From positions 1 through 48,719 of the forward strand of contig JBAYQE010000011.1 in the NCBI GenBank assembly GCA_041677345.1: a DNA stretch of 48,719 nt. The letters run 5' to 3'. Source of the stretch: JALOAT01 sp041677345 (GTDB lineage Bacteria; Pseudomonadota; Gammaproteobacteria; Thiohalomonadales; Thiohalomonadaceae). Shown one piece after another: positions 40,501 to 48,640 of the stretch (positions are counted from its first letter, which is position 1; the number at the start of each line of letters is the position of its first letter). The translations under genes were made by a program, and so were the position numbers. The notes below the pieces were generated by a model. It made no database searches. It worked only from the letters and a program-made list of their open reading frames with translations, and was not told the origin of the DNA.

Positions 40501-40663
40501 CGCCGGGCTGCTTCCCATCATGTGGGGCAGCGGCACCGGCTCGGAGGTGATGCGCCGCATCGCCGCACCCATGGTGGGCGGTATGGTGAGCGCCACCCTG
40601 CTGACCCTGATCGTGATCCCCGCGGTCTTCCTGCTGTGGAAGCGGCGCGGACTCGCTCCCTGA
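37547..40663 (+). CDS. cusA: Copper/silver RND efflux pump CusA
   Basis: A 1038-residue inner-membrane HME-RND transporter that exports Cu(I)/Ag(I) using the proton gradient. The N-terminus MIARLIEWSIRNRVLVLMLA and the TM4 motif GGIAIAIGAMVDAAIVMIEN are those of CusA. The three copper-relay methionines are present as Met564 (LLYMPTT), Met614 (PLTMLETT) and Met663 (IDMLATG), with the same 50 and 49 residue spacing as Met573, Met623 and Met672 of E. coli CusA. The start is GTG, overlapping the cusB stop. Partners are CusB and CusF; no CusC is encoded here. Confidence 0.97.
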   Translation: MIARLIEWSIRNRVLVLMLAVLLAGWGIHALRTTPLDALPDLSDVQVIIKTTYPGQAPQVVEQQVTYPLATAMLAVPGAQTVRGYSMFGDSYVYVLFADGTDLYWARSRVLEYLSQITPRLPEAARPALGPDATGVGWVYEYALVDRSGRHDLAQLRSLQDWFLKYELQTVPGVAEVATVGGMVRQYQVVVDPDRLRAYGLPLAQVRNAIVRANQEAGGSIIEMAEAEYMVRARGYLQSVEALQRVPLMVSTDGTPVLLGDIADVRLGPQLRRGIAELDGEGEVVGGIVVMRWGENALSTIAAVKARLAELKRGLPEGVEVVETYDRSALIERAVANLEGKLIEEFVVVALVCAIFLFHARSALVVVISLPLGILVAFIVMQAQGINANIMSLGGIAIAIGAMVDAAIVMIENVHKHRERHPQLPHWELVRNASAEVGPPLFFSLLIITFSFLPVFALEAQEGRMFAPLAYTKTYAMAAAAGLSVTLVPVLMGWFVRGRLVPEERNPVNRALIAAYRPVVDAVLRRPRALLITAVVVTLSGLWPLQRLGSEFMPELDEGDLLYMPTTFPALSPGKAAEVLQQTDRLIRTVPEVARVFGKIGRAETATDPAPLTMLETTIQLKPRSEWRAGMSTEKLKAELDAVVRLPGVTNTWVMPIKNRIDMLATGVKTPVGVKVAGPDLTVIQSIGERLEQVLREVPGTVSVYSERVTGGRYVDIEVDRLAAARLGLNVADVQDVIRTAVGGMDVTETVEGLERYPVNLRYPQAVRDSAERLRLLPIITPTGKHVPLEQVARLAITDGPPMLKSENARLNGWTYVDIRDRDLGSYVSEAKQRVAEQVELPAGYSLTWSGQYEFMERASARLQVVVPVTLAVILILLYFAFGRFGEALLIMATLPMALIGGFWLMWLLGYNLSVAAGVGFIALAGVAAETGVVMLIYLDHALARRREQAAASGRAVTRSELREAVVEGALLRVRPKMMTVAAVIAGLLPIMWGSGTGSEVMRRIAAPMVGGMVSATLLTLIVIPAVFLLWKRRGLAP

Positions 40664-40704
40664 TTGTTTTCCACCCCTGCACTGATCACTGATAGGAGAG
40701 ACCC

Positions 40705-41043
40705 ATGAAGAAGCTGTTCCTCACCCTCATGTTCCTGGCCGCCCCGGCCTTCGCGGCCGATCACACCCACATGCACGACCACGCTGCCCATGCGGCACAG
40801 GCACCGACGGTCGCCAGCGTGAAGGCGGTGGTCAACGGGGTGGACGCCACCGCCCATACGGTCACAGTGGCCCACGAGCCCATCGCCGAGTTCAACTGGC
40901 CTGCCATGACCATGGGCTTACCGCTGGCAGAGCCCGCCCTGGCCGAAGGCATCGCGCCCGGGACCCACGTGATCCTGCGCATCGAGAAACGCTCACCGGT
41001 GGAATACGTGGTGGTGGGAATTTCACCCGAACACGCGCATTGA
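40705..41043 (+). CDS. cusF: Periplasmic copper chaperone CusF
   Basis: A 112-residue exported protein with a signal peptide (MKKLFLTLMFLAAPAFAADH), a His-rich linker (HTHMHDHAAHA) and a CusF domain. The copper site is His57, Trp65, Met68 and Met70 in VAHEPIAEFNWPAMTMGLPL. CusF binds Cu(I)/Ag(I) and delivers it to CusB. An AGGAGAG site precedes the ATG, 41 bases after cusA, so it completes the operon. The fused CusF domains of CusB make this copy partly redundant. Confidence 0.93.
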   Translation: MKKLFLTLMFLAAPAFAADHTHMHDHAAHAAQAPTVASVKAVVNGVDATAHTVTVAHEPIAEFNWPAMTMGLPLAEPALAEGIAPGTHVILRIEKRSPVEYVVVGISPEHAH

Positions 41044-41067
41044 TGCGCTGCCCGCGGTGATGCAGCC

Positions 41068-41142
41068 GGGCAGCTTGGAGGCACAAGCTTGTGCCTTCGG
41101 CTGCCCGTTCTTCCGAAGGGGCAGCCAGTGCCTTTCCACTGG
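41068..41142 (+). repeat. Cluster of overlapping inverted repeats after cusF
   Basis: Arms GGGCAGC (41068-41074), GGCTGCCC (41099-41106) and GGGCAGCC (41119-41126) can pair in two mutually exclusive ways. Inside the first hairpin lies a perfect 16-base palindrome GGCACAAGCTTGTGCC (41080-41095), and a third small stem CCAGTG/CACTGG follows (41125-41142). It lies between cusF and the zincin lipoprotein gene. No T-run follows. Confidence 0.6.
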
Positions 41143-41249
41143 GGCATTGCTCCTCCTCGCTCCGGGAAACGAGGGTTTGTCCGCTCCCTTGTTGCCATCG
41201 GCGGGCACAGGGTTTGCCAAGCCGGGGGCAGGCCACGACACTGTGCGCC

Positions 41250-42152
41250 ATGCGCCCCTTGTCACCCACCTTGGGAACCGTCTCGCTTCTGTTACTGCTG
41301 CTGGCCGGATCCGGCTGCGCATCGCGCCCGTCACAGCCCGCTGATGCACCACTGCTGCGCATCACGATCGCGGACACGGGATGGGCCGACGCCCGGCCGG
41401 GAGATGTACATGCGGTGGTGAACTCCGCCGCGGAGGCCTTGCTCGCCCTCGTCCCACGCCACCGGCCGCTCACCATTCACGTCAGCAATGGTCACAGCGG
41501 TCCGAAGGTGTTCCGGAACAAGAACGCTCGCGGCCAGTACCGCGTGCAACTTGCCGTGTCGGGGCGCTACTGGGCACAGCTCGCCTATCAGTTCTCCCAC
41601 GAGCTCTGCCACGTATTGAGCAATTTCGACGCACGCACTGCGCGGGGCGCATCCACGCGCTGGTTCGACGAGGCACTGTGCGAGGCGGTCTCACTGCACA
41701 CGCTCACCCGCATGGCCGAGCGTTGGGCCTATGCACCACCCTTCCCCAACTGGGCGGCCTACCATGGCGCACTGGAGGCTTACGCGAGGCGCGTACTGGC
41801 GATGCACGAGGTTTCGCAGCCGACGGATGGCGGATTCGGCGCATGGTTCGCGGCCCACGAACCACGGCTGCGCGCCCATCCCTACGAACGGGCGCTGACG
41901 GGCGTCATCGCGCAGAGGCTTTACCAAGTGATCGCCGCCCACCCGCACGCACTTGCGGCCATCACCCATCTGCATCCGGGATCACCCCCGCAAGGCAACG
42001 ATTTGGCGACCTTGCTGGCGCAGTGGCATGCGCGCGTGCCGACCGAACAACAGGCGTTCGTGCAGGGCATCGCTGAAGTGCTGGAAATCAGGATCGCGGT
42101 CGCGCGGGGTGGGCCGGGAATGCCTCCACAGGAGAATCGAGGAGGCCCGTAG
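41250..42152 (+). CDS. Lipoprotein with zincin metalloprotease motif
   Basis: A 300-residue putative lipoprotein with lipobox LAGSGC (Cys23). A gluzincin-like active site follows, QFSHELCHVLSNFD (His117, Glu118, His121), with a downstream WFDEALCEAVSLHTL (Glu141 or Glu145) as the third zinc ligand. The N-terminal strand region LRITIADTGWADARPGDVHA precedes it. Such HExxH lipoproteins are presumed peptidases of the periplasm or outer membrane; I do not recognise the exact family. The start at 41250 is chosen for the signal peptide. Codons before it are not plausible. Confidence 0.75.
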   Translation: MRPLSPTLGTVSLLLLLLAGSGCASRPSQPADAPLLRITIADTGWADARPGDVHAVVNSAAEALLALVPRHRPLTIHVSNGHSGPKVFRNKNARGQYRVQLAVSGRYWAQLAYQFSHELCHVLSNFDARTARGASTRWFDEALCEAVSLHTLTRMAERWAYAPPFPNWAAYHGALEAYARRVLAMHEVSQPTDGGFGAWFAAHEPRLRAHPYERALTGVIAQRLYQVIAAHPHALAAITHLHPGSPPQGNDLATLLAQWHARVPTEQQAFVQGIAEVLEIRIAVARGGPGMPPQENRGGP

Positions 42153-42272
42153 GAGCCGGCCCCGTCGGCGATGCCGCTGGGCGATTTCCCATCTCGCCAT
42201 GCCGCGGTATCACCCACCGGGTCGGCCCCTGCGGGAGCGGGCCTGCGCCCGCAGCTCATCCCCCGCGCACGC

Positions 42273-43586
42273 TCAGTGCAGCTTGTTCAACTGCTTGGCG
42301 ACGATGTCGTGGTTGAGCCAGAGCACCGGCCCGTGCGGCTCGGAGGCCTCGTGGAAGATGAGCGGGCCAGTGCCTTCGAGTACCAAAGCACTGAGGTGGT
42401 CGGTGATGAGCGCCTTGCGGTCCTTGTGCAGGCGCGTGATCTCCTCGGAGGTGCCCACCATGACATCGGCCAGTTCCGCGGTGTTGTCCATGGGCCAGGC
42501 CTCGAAATTGCGGAACGCCGCGATGGTGGAATCGGCGTTGTACTGCTCAATCATGTCGAGGAGGGACGACAGCGTAATGCCTTCCTGCAGCAGGGACTGG
42601 CAGGTGGCCCATTGCGCCTCGGCCCAGGCACCGCCCTCTTCACGCTTGAGTGCGTTCAGCAGCGGGAACAACGACAACTCCACGCCCACGAAGATGTCAC
42701 TGGAGTTGGTGCGGATCTCGGGACAGTTGAATACCGTAGCCTTCACGCCCTGCGCCCAGGCAGCACACGCGTGGTCCTCCAGGCGCTTCTTGGCGTATCC
42801 CTGGGTGTAGTTGGTGTAGGTCTGCCACTGGTAGCGGCCCCGGATGAGGATCTCGGTACCGTGATAGCCGTAGGCGGTGTAACGCACCTCGCCGCCGGTG
42901 GCGGTCAGGCGTTCGCGGATGGCGCGGCTACCTTCGATAAGGTATCGGAACGTGTTGGCCGTCACCTCATCGAAGTTCATAAGGATCATCTTGCCGAGAT
43001 CGCTGTCCAGCAGCGCGCGCGAGGACAGGAAGCGCTCACCGCGCCCCTTGTAGATACGGTTGGCGATGGCCAGGAATACCTTGGTCTTGGGAATACCGCC
43101 GGCCATGGTGTGGGCAAAAAACACATTGGCGCCGTCGGGAATCATGCCGTCCAGGGTCTGCATCGCCTCAGCGAGCGATGACTTGAAGCGCTCCACGCCC
43201 ACGGCGCGGCAGCGCTCGATGTGGGCCCAGTCCAGCTTGGCCTCGCGCCAGTTGTCGAGCTTCAGCACCGCGAGCAGGTCGGTGGGCGTGGGCGCGCCCT
43301 CGGGGGCATCCAGGTCGAATCCGGCCATGAGCGGCACGTTGATGATGCGACCACCGAGGTTGGCCTCGGCCGCTTGCAGCTCCTCGTCAGTGAGCGGACG
43401 CAGGCGGTTGTCGGAATCCCGGCGACCCACAGTGACGCCGATGATGGTCATTCCGGCCCGGCGGGCCTCGTCCACGAGGCCGTTGGCATAACCACGGCCG
43501 AACAACTCACCGAAAAGTACGAACACATCACCCGGACGAAAGATGTTCCGGGCCGGCAATTCACGAAGGGACTTCTTTTCAGGCAT
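42273..43586 (-). CDS. FabMG-like enoyl-ACP reductase family protein
   Basis: A 437-residue soluble protein. The N-terminal region looks like a dinucleotide-binding fold: GDVFVLFGELFGRGYANGLV and EARRAGMTIIGVTVGRRDSD. Later segments are GANVFFAHTMAGGIPKTKVF, RYTAYGYHGTEILIRGRYQW and YTNYTQGYAKKRLEDHACAA (about 262-281), with Tyr and Lys spaced as in short-chain reductases. It resembles, from memory, proteins annotated as the atypical FabMG enoyl-ACP reductase family, which would reduce enoyl-ACP in fatty acid synthesis. I am not certain of that. It is monocistronic and ATG 43586 has no clear ribosome binding site. Confidence 0.6.
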   Translation of the reverse strand: MPEKKSLRELPARNIFRPGDVFVLFGELFGRGYANGLVDEARRAGMTIIGVTVGRRDSDNRLRPLTDEELQAAEANLGGRIINVPLMAGFDLDAPEGAPTPTDLLAVLKLDNWREAKLDWAHIERCRAVGVERFKSSLAEAMQTLDGMIPDGANVFFAHTMAGGIPKTKVFLAIANRIYKGRGERFLSSRALLDSDLGKMILMNFDEVTANTFRYLIEGSRAIRERLTATGGEVRYTAYGYHGTEILIRGRYQWQTYTNYTQGYAKKRLEDHACAAWAQGVKATVFNCPEIRTNSSDIFVGVELSLFPLLNALKREEGGAWAEAQWATCQSLLQEGITLSSLLDMIEQYNADSTIAAFRNFEAWPMDNTAELADVMVGTSEEITRLHKDRKALITDHLSALVLEGTGPLIFHEASEPHGPVLWLNHDIVAKQLNKLH

Positions 43587-44160
43587 GGCTGTCGCTGTAC
43601 TGTTGTTAGTAAGGGTATTTTTTCATAGTCGGCGCAGAACCGACAGTCGCAAGCGCCCCACCGGCCGGCGATGCGATCCGGTTCTCTTTTTTGGCGCCTC
43701 GGATTCAAATTCCGGCGGGGACAGCCCCGGGTCCTGCCGCATCCCGCACGGCACTTGTGTGCCACCAGCATACCCCTTATAGGCAGAACGCGCGGCACAC
43801 CGAGGGAAAGGCCCGCCATGTCGATGTTAGACGCGCCAGGCGGTCACGTGCATCTGCGCTCCGGCTGTCGCGATGCCGAAGTGTAGCCCGTCCGCACGTC
43901 AGCCGGCTTCGGGGCGCACCCGCTTGCGCAAAATCAACAATCACATGCCGTGCGATGCGCAGCCGGGGCCCCGTACCTGGATTTTTTTGCCAAATAACGG
44001 TGTTTTGCGGCTGTTTTTTCGTTTTGATGGTGGCACGAGGCGAAATCTTGCTTTATCCTCCCGCAGCCCCACCTAGGGGCAAACCATAACTCTGTTCTAC
44101 CCCCCAAACCTGTGCCCGCCTCTTCGCCCGGGCACGATGAATAGTCGATCCGGAGAATAA
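43587..44160. other. Divergent intergenic region (574 bases)
   Basis: No convincing gene on either strand. The stretch 43980-44060 is AT-rich with several T-runs (TTTTTTT at 43982-43988, TTTTTT near 44015) and may contain the promoter of the coiled-coil gene or an unrecognised small RNA. A GGGGCCCC palindrome precedes the first T-run at about 43966-43973, so a terminator-like reading on the plus strand is conceivable. Confidence 0.4.
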
Positions 44161-44934
44161 GTGGCAGAAACCGATCTGGAACTACAGCTCAAGGTCTGGA
44201 AAGACCTGGCTATCAGTAAGCAAGTATTGATGCGTGCGGCGACCGACGCCCTGAAGCTCGATCCCAACGCCAGCCCTCAGGAACTGGAGGCCGCGCTGAA
44301 AGCAGCCGTCGAACGTGCTGCAAAGGCCGATGCGCTTGTCAGCAAGACCCAGGAAGACGCCAAGGAGGCCGTCACCACGGCCGAGAGGAAGCTGGCAGAG
44401 ACCCAAAAGGCACTCACAGCCGCCCAGGCTGCCCATGCCGAGGCCGTGGCCCAGCAGCAGAAACTGGAACAGCAGATTGCCGATATCCGCGACAACAACG
44501 CCAAGACCATCAGTGACCTGAAGGCGCGCTTGGCCGAGAAGGACCGGGAGATCAAGGGCATTCACACCGTCTTGTCCGACACCCCGCAGAACGTGGCGAA
44601 AAAGCTGAAAGCGCTGCAGAAGCAGAAGAAGGACGAGGCCGATGCCCGCAAGCAGGCCGAAGAGCAGGCTGCTGCCTTGCGCAAGGACAAGAAGGCCCTC
44701 GATGAACGCATCACGGTGCTGGAGTCGGCCCAGGCCCAGGCCACCGAACTGGCGGCGCGTTACCGCGAACTGCACACCTCGTGCGAAGCGCTGCACGGCC
44801 AGCTCGAACCGCTGGTGAAGGGCGGGGAAAGCGTGCCCGCGGTGCCCGCGCTGGATACTGCGCTGCTGGAAAGCATCGAGAACAGTGCAGCGCCCGCGGA
44901 GAAGAAGAAGGCCGGCGCCAAGGGTAAGCGCTGA
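44161..44934 (+). CDS. Uncharacterised coiled-coil protein
   Basis: A 257-residue, highly charged protein with heptad-like Ala/Leu/Lys/Glu repeats over about residues 40-215 (ERAAKADALVSKTQEDAKEA, AEAVAQQQKLEQQIADIRDN, ADARKQAEEQAAALRKDKKA). It has no signal peptide or membrane span, and a short Lys-rich C-terminus (EKKKAGAKGKR). It is likely a cytoplasmic rod or scaffold; no family is recognised. The start is GTG 44161, supported by GGAGAA five bases upstream. Confidence 0.75.
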   Translation: MAETDLELQLKVWKDLAISKQVLMRAATDALKLDPNASPQELEAALKAAVERAAKADALVSKTQEDAKEAVTTAERKLAETQKALTAAQAAHAEAVAQQQKLEQQIADIRDNNAKTISDLKARLAEKDREIKGIHTVLSDTPQNVAKKLKALQKQKKDEADARKQAEEQAAALRKDKKALDERITVLESAQAQATELAARYRELHTSCEALHGQLEPLVKGGESVPAVPALDTALLESIENSAAPAEKKKAGAKGKR

Positions 44935-45084
44935 TCCTGGCGTGACCTCCCTCGCCCCGGGCCAGCCCCGGGGTGAGGGCCCGGATGACCCGTGTCAGGC
45001 GGGGACCTGTGCCCTGACGATATGCTGAGGTGATACGGACACCAAGGCCTCCCTTCCCGGATGTCCCGCAGCGCTGCTGGAGCC

Positions 45085-45840
45085 TCAATGGGCCAGGTAA
45101 CCGCCATCCACGGGGTAATAGGCACCTGCCACGAAAGATGCCTTGTCCGAACTCAGCCATACCACCAGTTCCGCCACCTCGTCAGGCTCACCGAGCCGGC
45201 CGATGGGATGCTGATCAAGCAGGAACTTGTAGGTCTGCTGATCCTGCTCCAGTGCCTGGATCATGGGTGTGCGTATGAACGCAGGACCCACGGCATTCAC
45301 GCGTATACCGCGGGCGCTGTATTCGATGCCCGCCGTCTTGGTCATACCGACCACACCGTGTTTCGCAGCCACATAGGCCACTGAATTGGCAAAACCCACC
45401 TGTCCGAGGATGGAGGCCATGTTGACGATGGCGCCGCCGCCACTCTTCAACATGGCGGCGATCTGATATTTCATGCAGTAAAAAACACCTGACAGGTTCA
45501 CGTCGATGACCCGGCGCCAAGCCTCGACGGCATAGTCCCCCGCCGGCGCCTGCTCGCCGCCGATCCCGGCATTGTTGCAGGCCACGTCCAATCGACCGTA
45601 GGTTTCCAGCGTCTTGTTCACCAGCATCTCGCATGATGCAGGCTCGGTCACGTCGGTCTGGACGAACACCGCCTCGCCACCTGCGTCGCGGATCATGCGC
45701 GACGTCTCCTCGCCATCGTCCACGTTGAAATCCGAGACCACCACGCGTGCCCCCTCGCGCGCATACAGCAGTGCGATACGCCTGCCGATGCCCGAAGCCG
45801 CCCCCGTCACTATCGCGGTCTTGCCGTTCAGTAGTGCCAT
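45085..45840 (-). CDS. Short-chain dehydrogenase/reductase
   Basis: A 251-residue classical SDR oxidoreductase using NAD(P)H. The cofactor motif is VTGAASGIGRRIA (Gly13 to Gly19), then NNAGIGG. Catalytic residues are Ser143, Tyr156 and Lys160 (MASILGQVGF, AYVAAKHG). The C-terminal YYPVDGGYLAH is typical. Asp37 after the second strand (VVVSDFN) favours NAD over NADP. The substrate is unknown. AAGGAG precedes ATG 45840. Confidence 0.92.
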   Translation of the reverse strand: MALLNGKTAIVTGAASGIGRRIALLYAREGARVVVSDFNVDDGEETSRMIRDAGGEAVFVQTDVTEPASCEMLVNKTLETYGRLDVACNNAGIGGEQAPAGDYAVEAWRRVIDVNLSGVFYCMKYQIAAMLKSGGGAIVNMASILGQVGFANSVAYVAAKHGVVGMTKTAGIEYSARGIRVNAVGPAFIRTPMIQALEQDQQTYKFLLDQHPIGRLGEPDEVAELVVWLSSDKASFVAGAYYPVDGGYLAH

Positions 45841-46176
45841 GGAATTCTCCTTGCTGTCCTCGTGCGCTCTAATCATCGCCCATGAAGCCGGAAGTGCAAA
45901 ACAACAGAGGGGCGGGCCGGGCCAAACGCAAACAGCCTTGGCTGCTAGCGCATGATGAACACTCTTCTAGCCCGTGAGGTGAGCTGTCGATGACACCGCG
46001 TCGGCAGGACTCCATGCACAGGTCGAGCGAATCGCCACGGACCCGCTCCCGCAAAGGGCCGCCCCGGTGCAGGGAGTCCCACTGCACCAAGTGGAGGCAA
46101 GCACCGCATGTGGGACTGTCATCAGGGCCTGGAAACCTTGCGCTCTCCCCACCTCTGACGTGCTGCGTCCCGACGC
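45841..46176. other. Intergenic region between the SDR and old yellow enzyme genes (336 bases)
   Basis: No gene is supported. An inverted repeat GGTGCAG/CTGCACC (46066-46088) lies about 90 bases beyond the end of the old yellow enzyme gene, without a T-run. The promoter of the SDR gene should lie near its start at 45840. Confidence 0.45.
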
Positions 46177-47241
46177 TCAATAATCCGTGTAACCCTTCTC
46201 CCCGGGTGTGTAAAACGTTTCCGCATCCGCTGGGGTCAACGGGATTCCCTCCCGCAGCTTTCGCACCAGGTCGGGATTGGAGATGAATGGGCGGCCGAAG
46301 GCCACCAGATCGCCCCTGTTTGCATCGAGATCGGCGTTCGCACGCGCGAGGTCGTAACCGCCTGACAAAATGTACTTGCCTTTGAACCCTGCACGGATCA
46401 TTTCCTTGATGGCCAACGGGACTTCCGGTGCGCCCATGGCGCTGTGATCGACCACGTGGATATACACCAGGCCTACCTCGTTCAGCGCGGTGATCAGACG
46501 CTCGTACAAGCTGTCCATCTCCGCATCCGGTGCCATGCAGTTGAAAACACCGTAGGGCGAGATACGCATGCCGACACGCTGGGCACCGATGGCCGCAGCA
46601 CACGCCTTGGCGACTTCCACGGCGAAACGGACCCGGTTTTCCACGGACCCGCCCCAGCGGTCGGTACGGTGATTGGACGCCGTGTTCAGGAACTGATCGA
46701 TGAGGTAACCGTTCGCCCCGTGCAGCTCAACACCATCGAATCCGGCTTCCATCGCGTTCCGGGCCGCCGTGGCGAATTCGGCGATCGCCGCCGTGATGTC
46801 GGATTCGCTCATGGCCGAGGGTGATGGATGGGGTTGCAGGCCACGGCTGTCCGTCCAGATTTCACCCTCGGCGGCCATCGTGGAGGGTGCAAGCACCCGT
46901 GCGCCGGCGGGCAGGTTTTCGGCATGGCAGATGCGCCCGGTGTGCATCAGTTGCACGAATATTTTGCCGTCGGCCGCGTGCACAGCATCGGTCACCTTCC
47001 GCCACCCCTGCACCTGTGCTGCGGAAAAAAGGCCCGGGATCCGTGCATAGCCAAGGCCATTGGGGGACGGCGACACACCTTCGGTGATGATAAGTCCGGC
47101 TTCCGCGCGCATGGCGTAGTACTTGGCCATGAGGTCGTTGGGCAGGTTGTCGACAGCGCGGGAGCGCGTCATCGGTGCCATCACCATCCTGTTTTTCAAC
47201 TGCAGGCTTCCGAGTTCCGTCGGTGAGAACAACACGCTCAT
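46177..47241 (-). CDS. Alkene reductase of the old yellow enzyme family
   Basis: A 354-residue FMN-dependent ene-reductase of the NemA/OYE type. Seen are LKNRMVMAPMTRSRA at the N-terminus, FVQLMHTGRICHAENLPAGA, DGVELHGANGYLIDQFLNT, NHRTDRWGGSVENRVRFAVE and the phosphate-binding DLVAFGRPFISNPDLVRKL. It reduces activated C=C bonds or nitro compounds with NAD(P)H. GGAGAGGAA lies directly before ATG 47241. The dihydrofolate-reductase-like gene is 93 bases upstream on the same strand, so both may be cotranscribed as a detoxification unit. Confidence 0.92.
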   Translation of the reverse strand: MSVLFSPTELGSLQLKNRMVMAPMTRSRAVDNLPNDLMAKYYAMRAEAGLIITEGVSPSPNGLGYARIPGLFSAAQVQGWRKVTDAVHAADGKIFVQLMHTGRICHAENLPAGARVLAPSTMAAEGEIWTDSRGLQPHPSPSAMSESDITAAIAEFATAARNAMEAGFDGVELHGANGYLIDQFLNTASNHRTDRWGGSVENRVRFAVEVAKACAAAIGAQRVGMRISPYGVFNCMAPDAEMDSLYERLITALNEVGLVYIHVVDHSAMGAPEVPLAIKEMIRAGFKGKYILSGGYDLARANADLDANRGDLVAFGRPFISNPDLVRKLREGIPLTPADAETFYTPGEKGYTDY

Positions 47242-47334
47242 TTCCTCTCCTCTTCCATACGATTCCAGATTCGCGCCGACGCCATGCGGGCGCCCTTCAG
47301 CGCGGCCGACAACAGCATATCGCAACCCAGGGCG

Positions 47335-47925
47335 CTATCGGCCGCTTTCCCCACCGTGGCTGAGCGCCCCGGTTGTGTTTCGCACCTGATAACGCAACTC
47401 CGCAAAGCCTTCACCGAACTGCTGAACCGACACCAGTTTCAATACCGGCGGCATGATCCGTCTGGGCAGGAACGGTTTGCCGGAACACAGAGTCACCGAG
47501 CTGACCTGCACGATGAGCTCGTCGAGAAGGCCCGCATCATAGAACTGGCCGGCAAGCTCACCGCCGCCGACGACCCACAGGTTGCCGTCGCCCGCCACGG
47601 CACATGCCTGCTGGTACACCGGACGTACATCACCGTGCACGAAACGGATGTCTGCCCCGGGTACGGTGGGCAGGACACGATTGGAGAACACCCAAGCCGG
47701 CTGAACGTAAGGCCACGCCCCGGGATGCGCAGACGCTGGCTTGATGACGTGGCGCAGCATCCACTCGTAGGTCGCCGCGCCCATGACCAAGGCACCCACA
47801 CCTTGGATGAATTGTGGATAGCTCGTGTCGTTTACATCACCCAGTGAAAACAGCCAGTCGAGCGAGTCATCTTTGGTGGCGATGAAACCGTCGAGACTCG
47901 CCGCCGCATAATACTGGGTACGCAT
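47335..47925 (-). CDS. Dihydrofolate reductase family (RibD C-terminal-like) protein
   Basis: A 196-residue protein of the YyaP/RibD-C type. It has TQYYAAASLDGFIATKDDSL at the N-terminus, LVMGAATYEWMLRHV, and LWVVGGGELAGQFYDAGLLD, the usual NADPH-binding segment, then DELIVQVSSVTLCSGKPFLP. The substrate is unknown; the family reduces pterin- or pyrimidine-like compounds. An AGGAGG-like stretch precedes the ATG. It precedes the old yellow enzyme gene. Confidence 0.9.
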   Translation of the reverse strand: MRTQYYAAASLDGFIATKDDSLDWLFSLGDVNDTSYPQFIQGVGALVMGAATYEWMLRHVIKPASAHPGAWPYVQPAWVFSNRVLPTVPGADIRFVHGDVRPVYQQACAVAGDGNLWVVGGGELAGQFYDAGLLDELIVQVSSVTLCSGKPFLPRRIMPPVLKLVSVQQFGEGFAELRYQVRNTTGALSHGGESGR

Positions 47926-48640
47926 TGTTTCGAGGTCCTCCTGGCCATCTGTTCCTGGGCGCTCTAGACCGATTCATGCTCCTCGGGAGAACAGGCCTGC
48001 TGGACGACCTGTCGGGTAGATGACACACACCGCCCGGATGCAGCGGCACGCGCGGCCGGCAAGGCGGCTCGGCGCCGCTCGATACTTCCCGAGAAGAAAT
48101 GCACAGGCATGAGCCCGACGCCGCGCAGCGCAGTGAACAGATCATGGTGAGAAACCGCTACCGACACCACGCGCGGCGGTATCGCTCGGTGACTACCGTC
48201 ACTGACCGTATTGTACGTAGCGCGCCAATGGTCCAGCGCGAGAGCCGGCCAGTTGTCGGAAACATCTCCATTGAGGAACAGCGTAGCAGGGTCCTCAACC
48301 ATCCCTTGCCCCTAGCGCGTTAGCGGGGATGTTCGCGGAGACCCCGTGCGCGAGCCCGATCATTTCACCAGCGTTTTTTCACCGCCCGAGCTCGTGGACG
48401 TTGCAATCTTCCATGGCAGGGTGCCTGGAGGAATGTGAAGAAAGTGGAGGTGTTTTCCCAATTGGTCGAGCAGCGGCGAAAAACGCCTGGATCGTTTCGA
48501 GGTGGTTCATAAGGCCTCCGTCCCTGAGGAATCCCCATGAATTCTTTCCCTAACCCATTGACTAACAAGAATTCAGGAGGTGGACATGCATCGCCCGATG
48601 TGATCTTCTTGCGTTGTCTAGGCGCAAAGGAGAACCGACG
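47926..48640. other. Region without a convincing gene before the right-edge transposase (715 bases)
   Basis: Several short frames exist on both strands. The least Arg-rich is on the minus strand at 47964-48302 (begins MVEDPATLFLNGDVSDNWPA), but it has no recognisable family and no clear ribosome binding site. Local base composition is less GC-rich than the rest of the window. Near 48540-48575 two GAATTC sites flank a short AT-rich stretch, followed by an AGGAGGT site that leads only to a five-codon ORF. It may be decayed DNA flanking an insertion sequence. Confidence 0.45.

Noticed and set aside
43710..43740. Segment GGATTCAAATTCC as a tRNA T-arm
   Set aside because: The T-loop consensus GTTCRA is not met, and no acceptor stem, anticodon arm or D-arm can be built around it.
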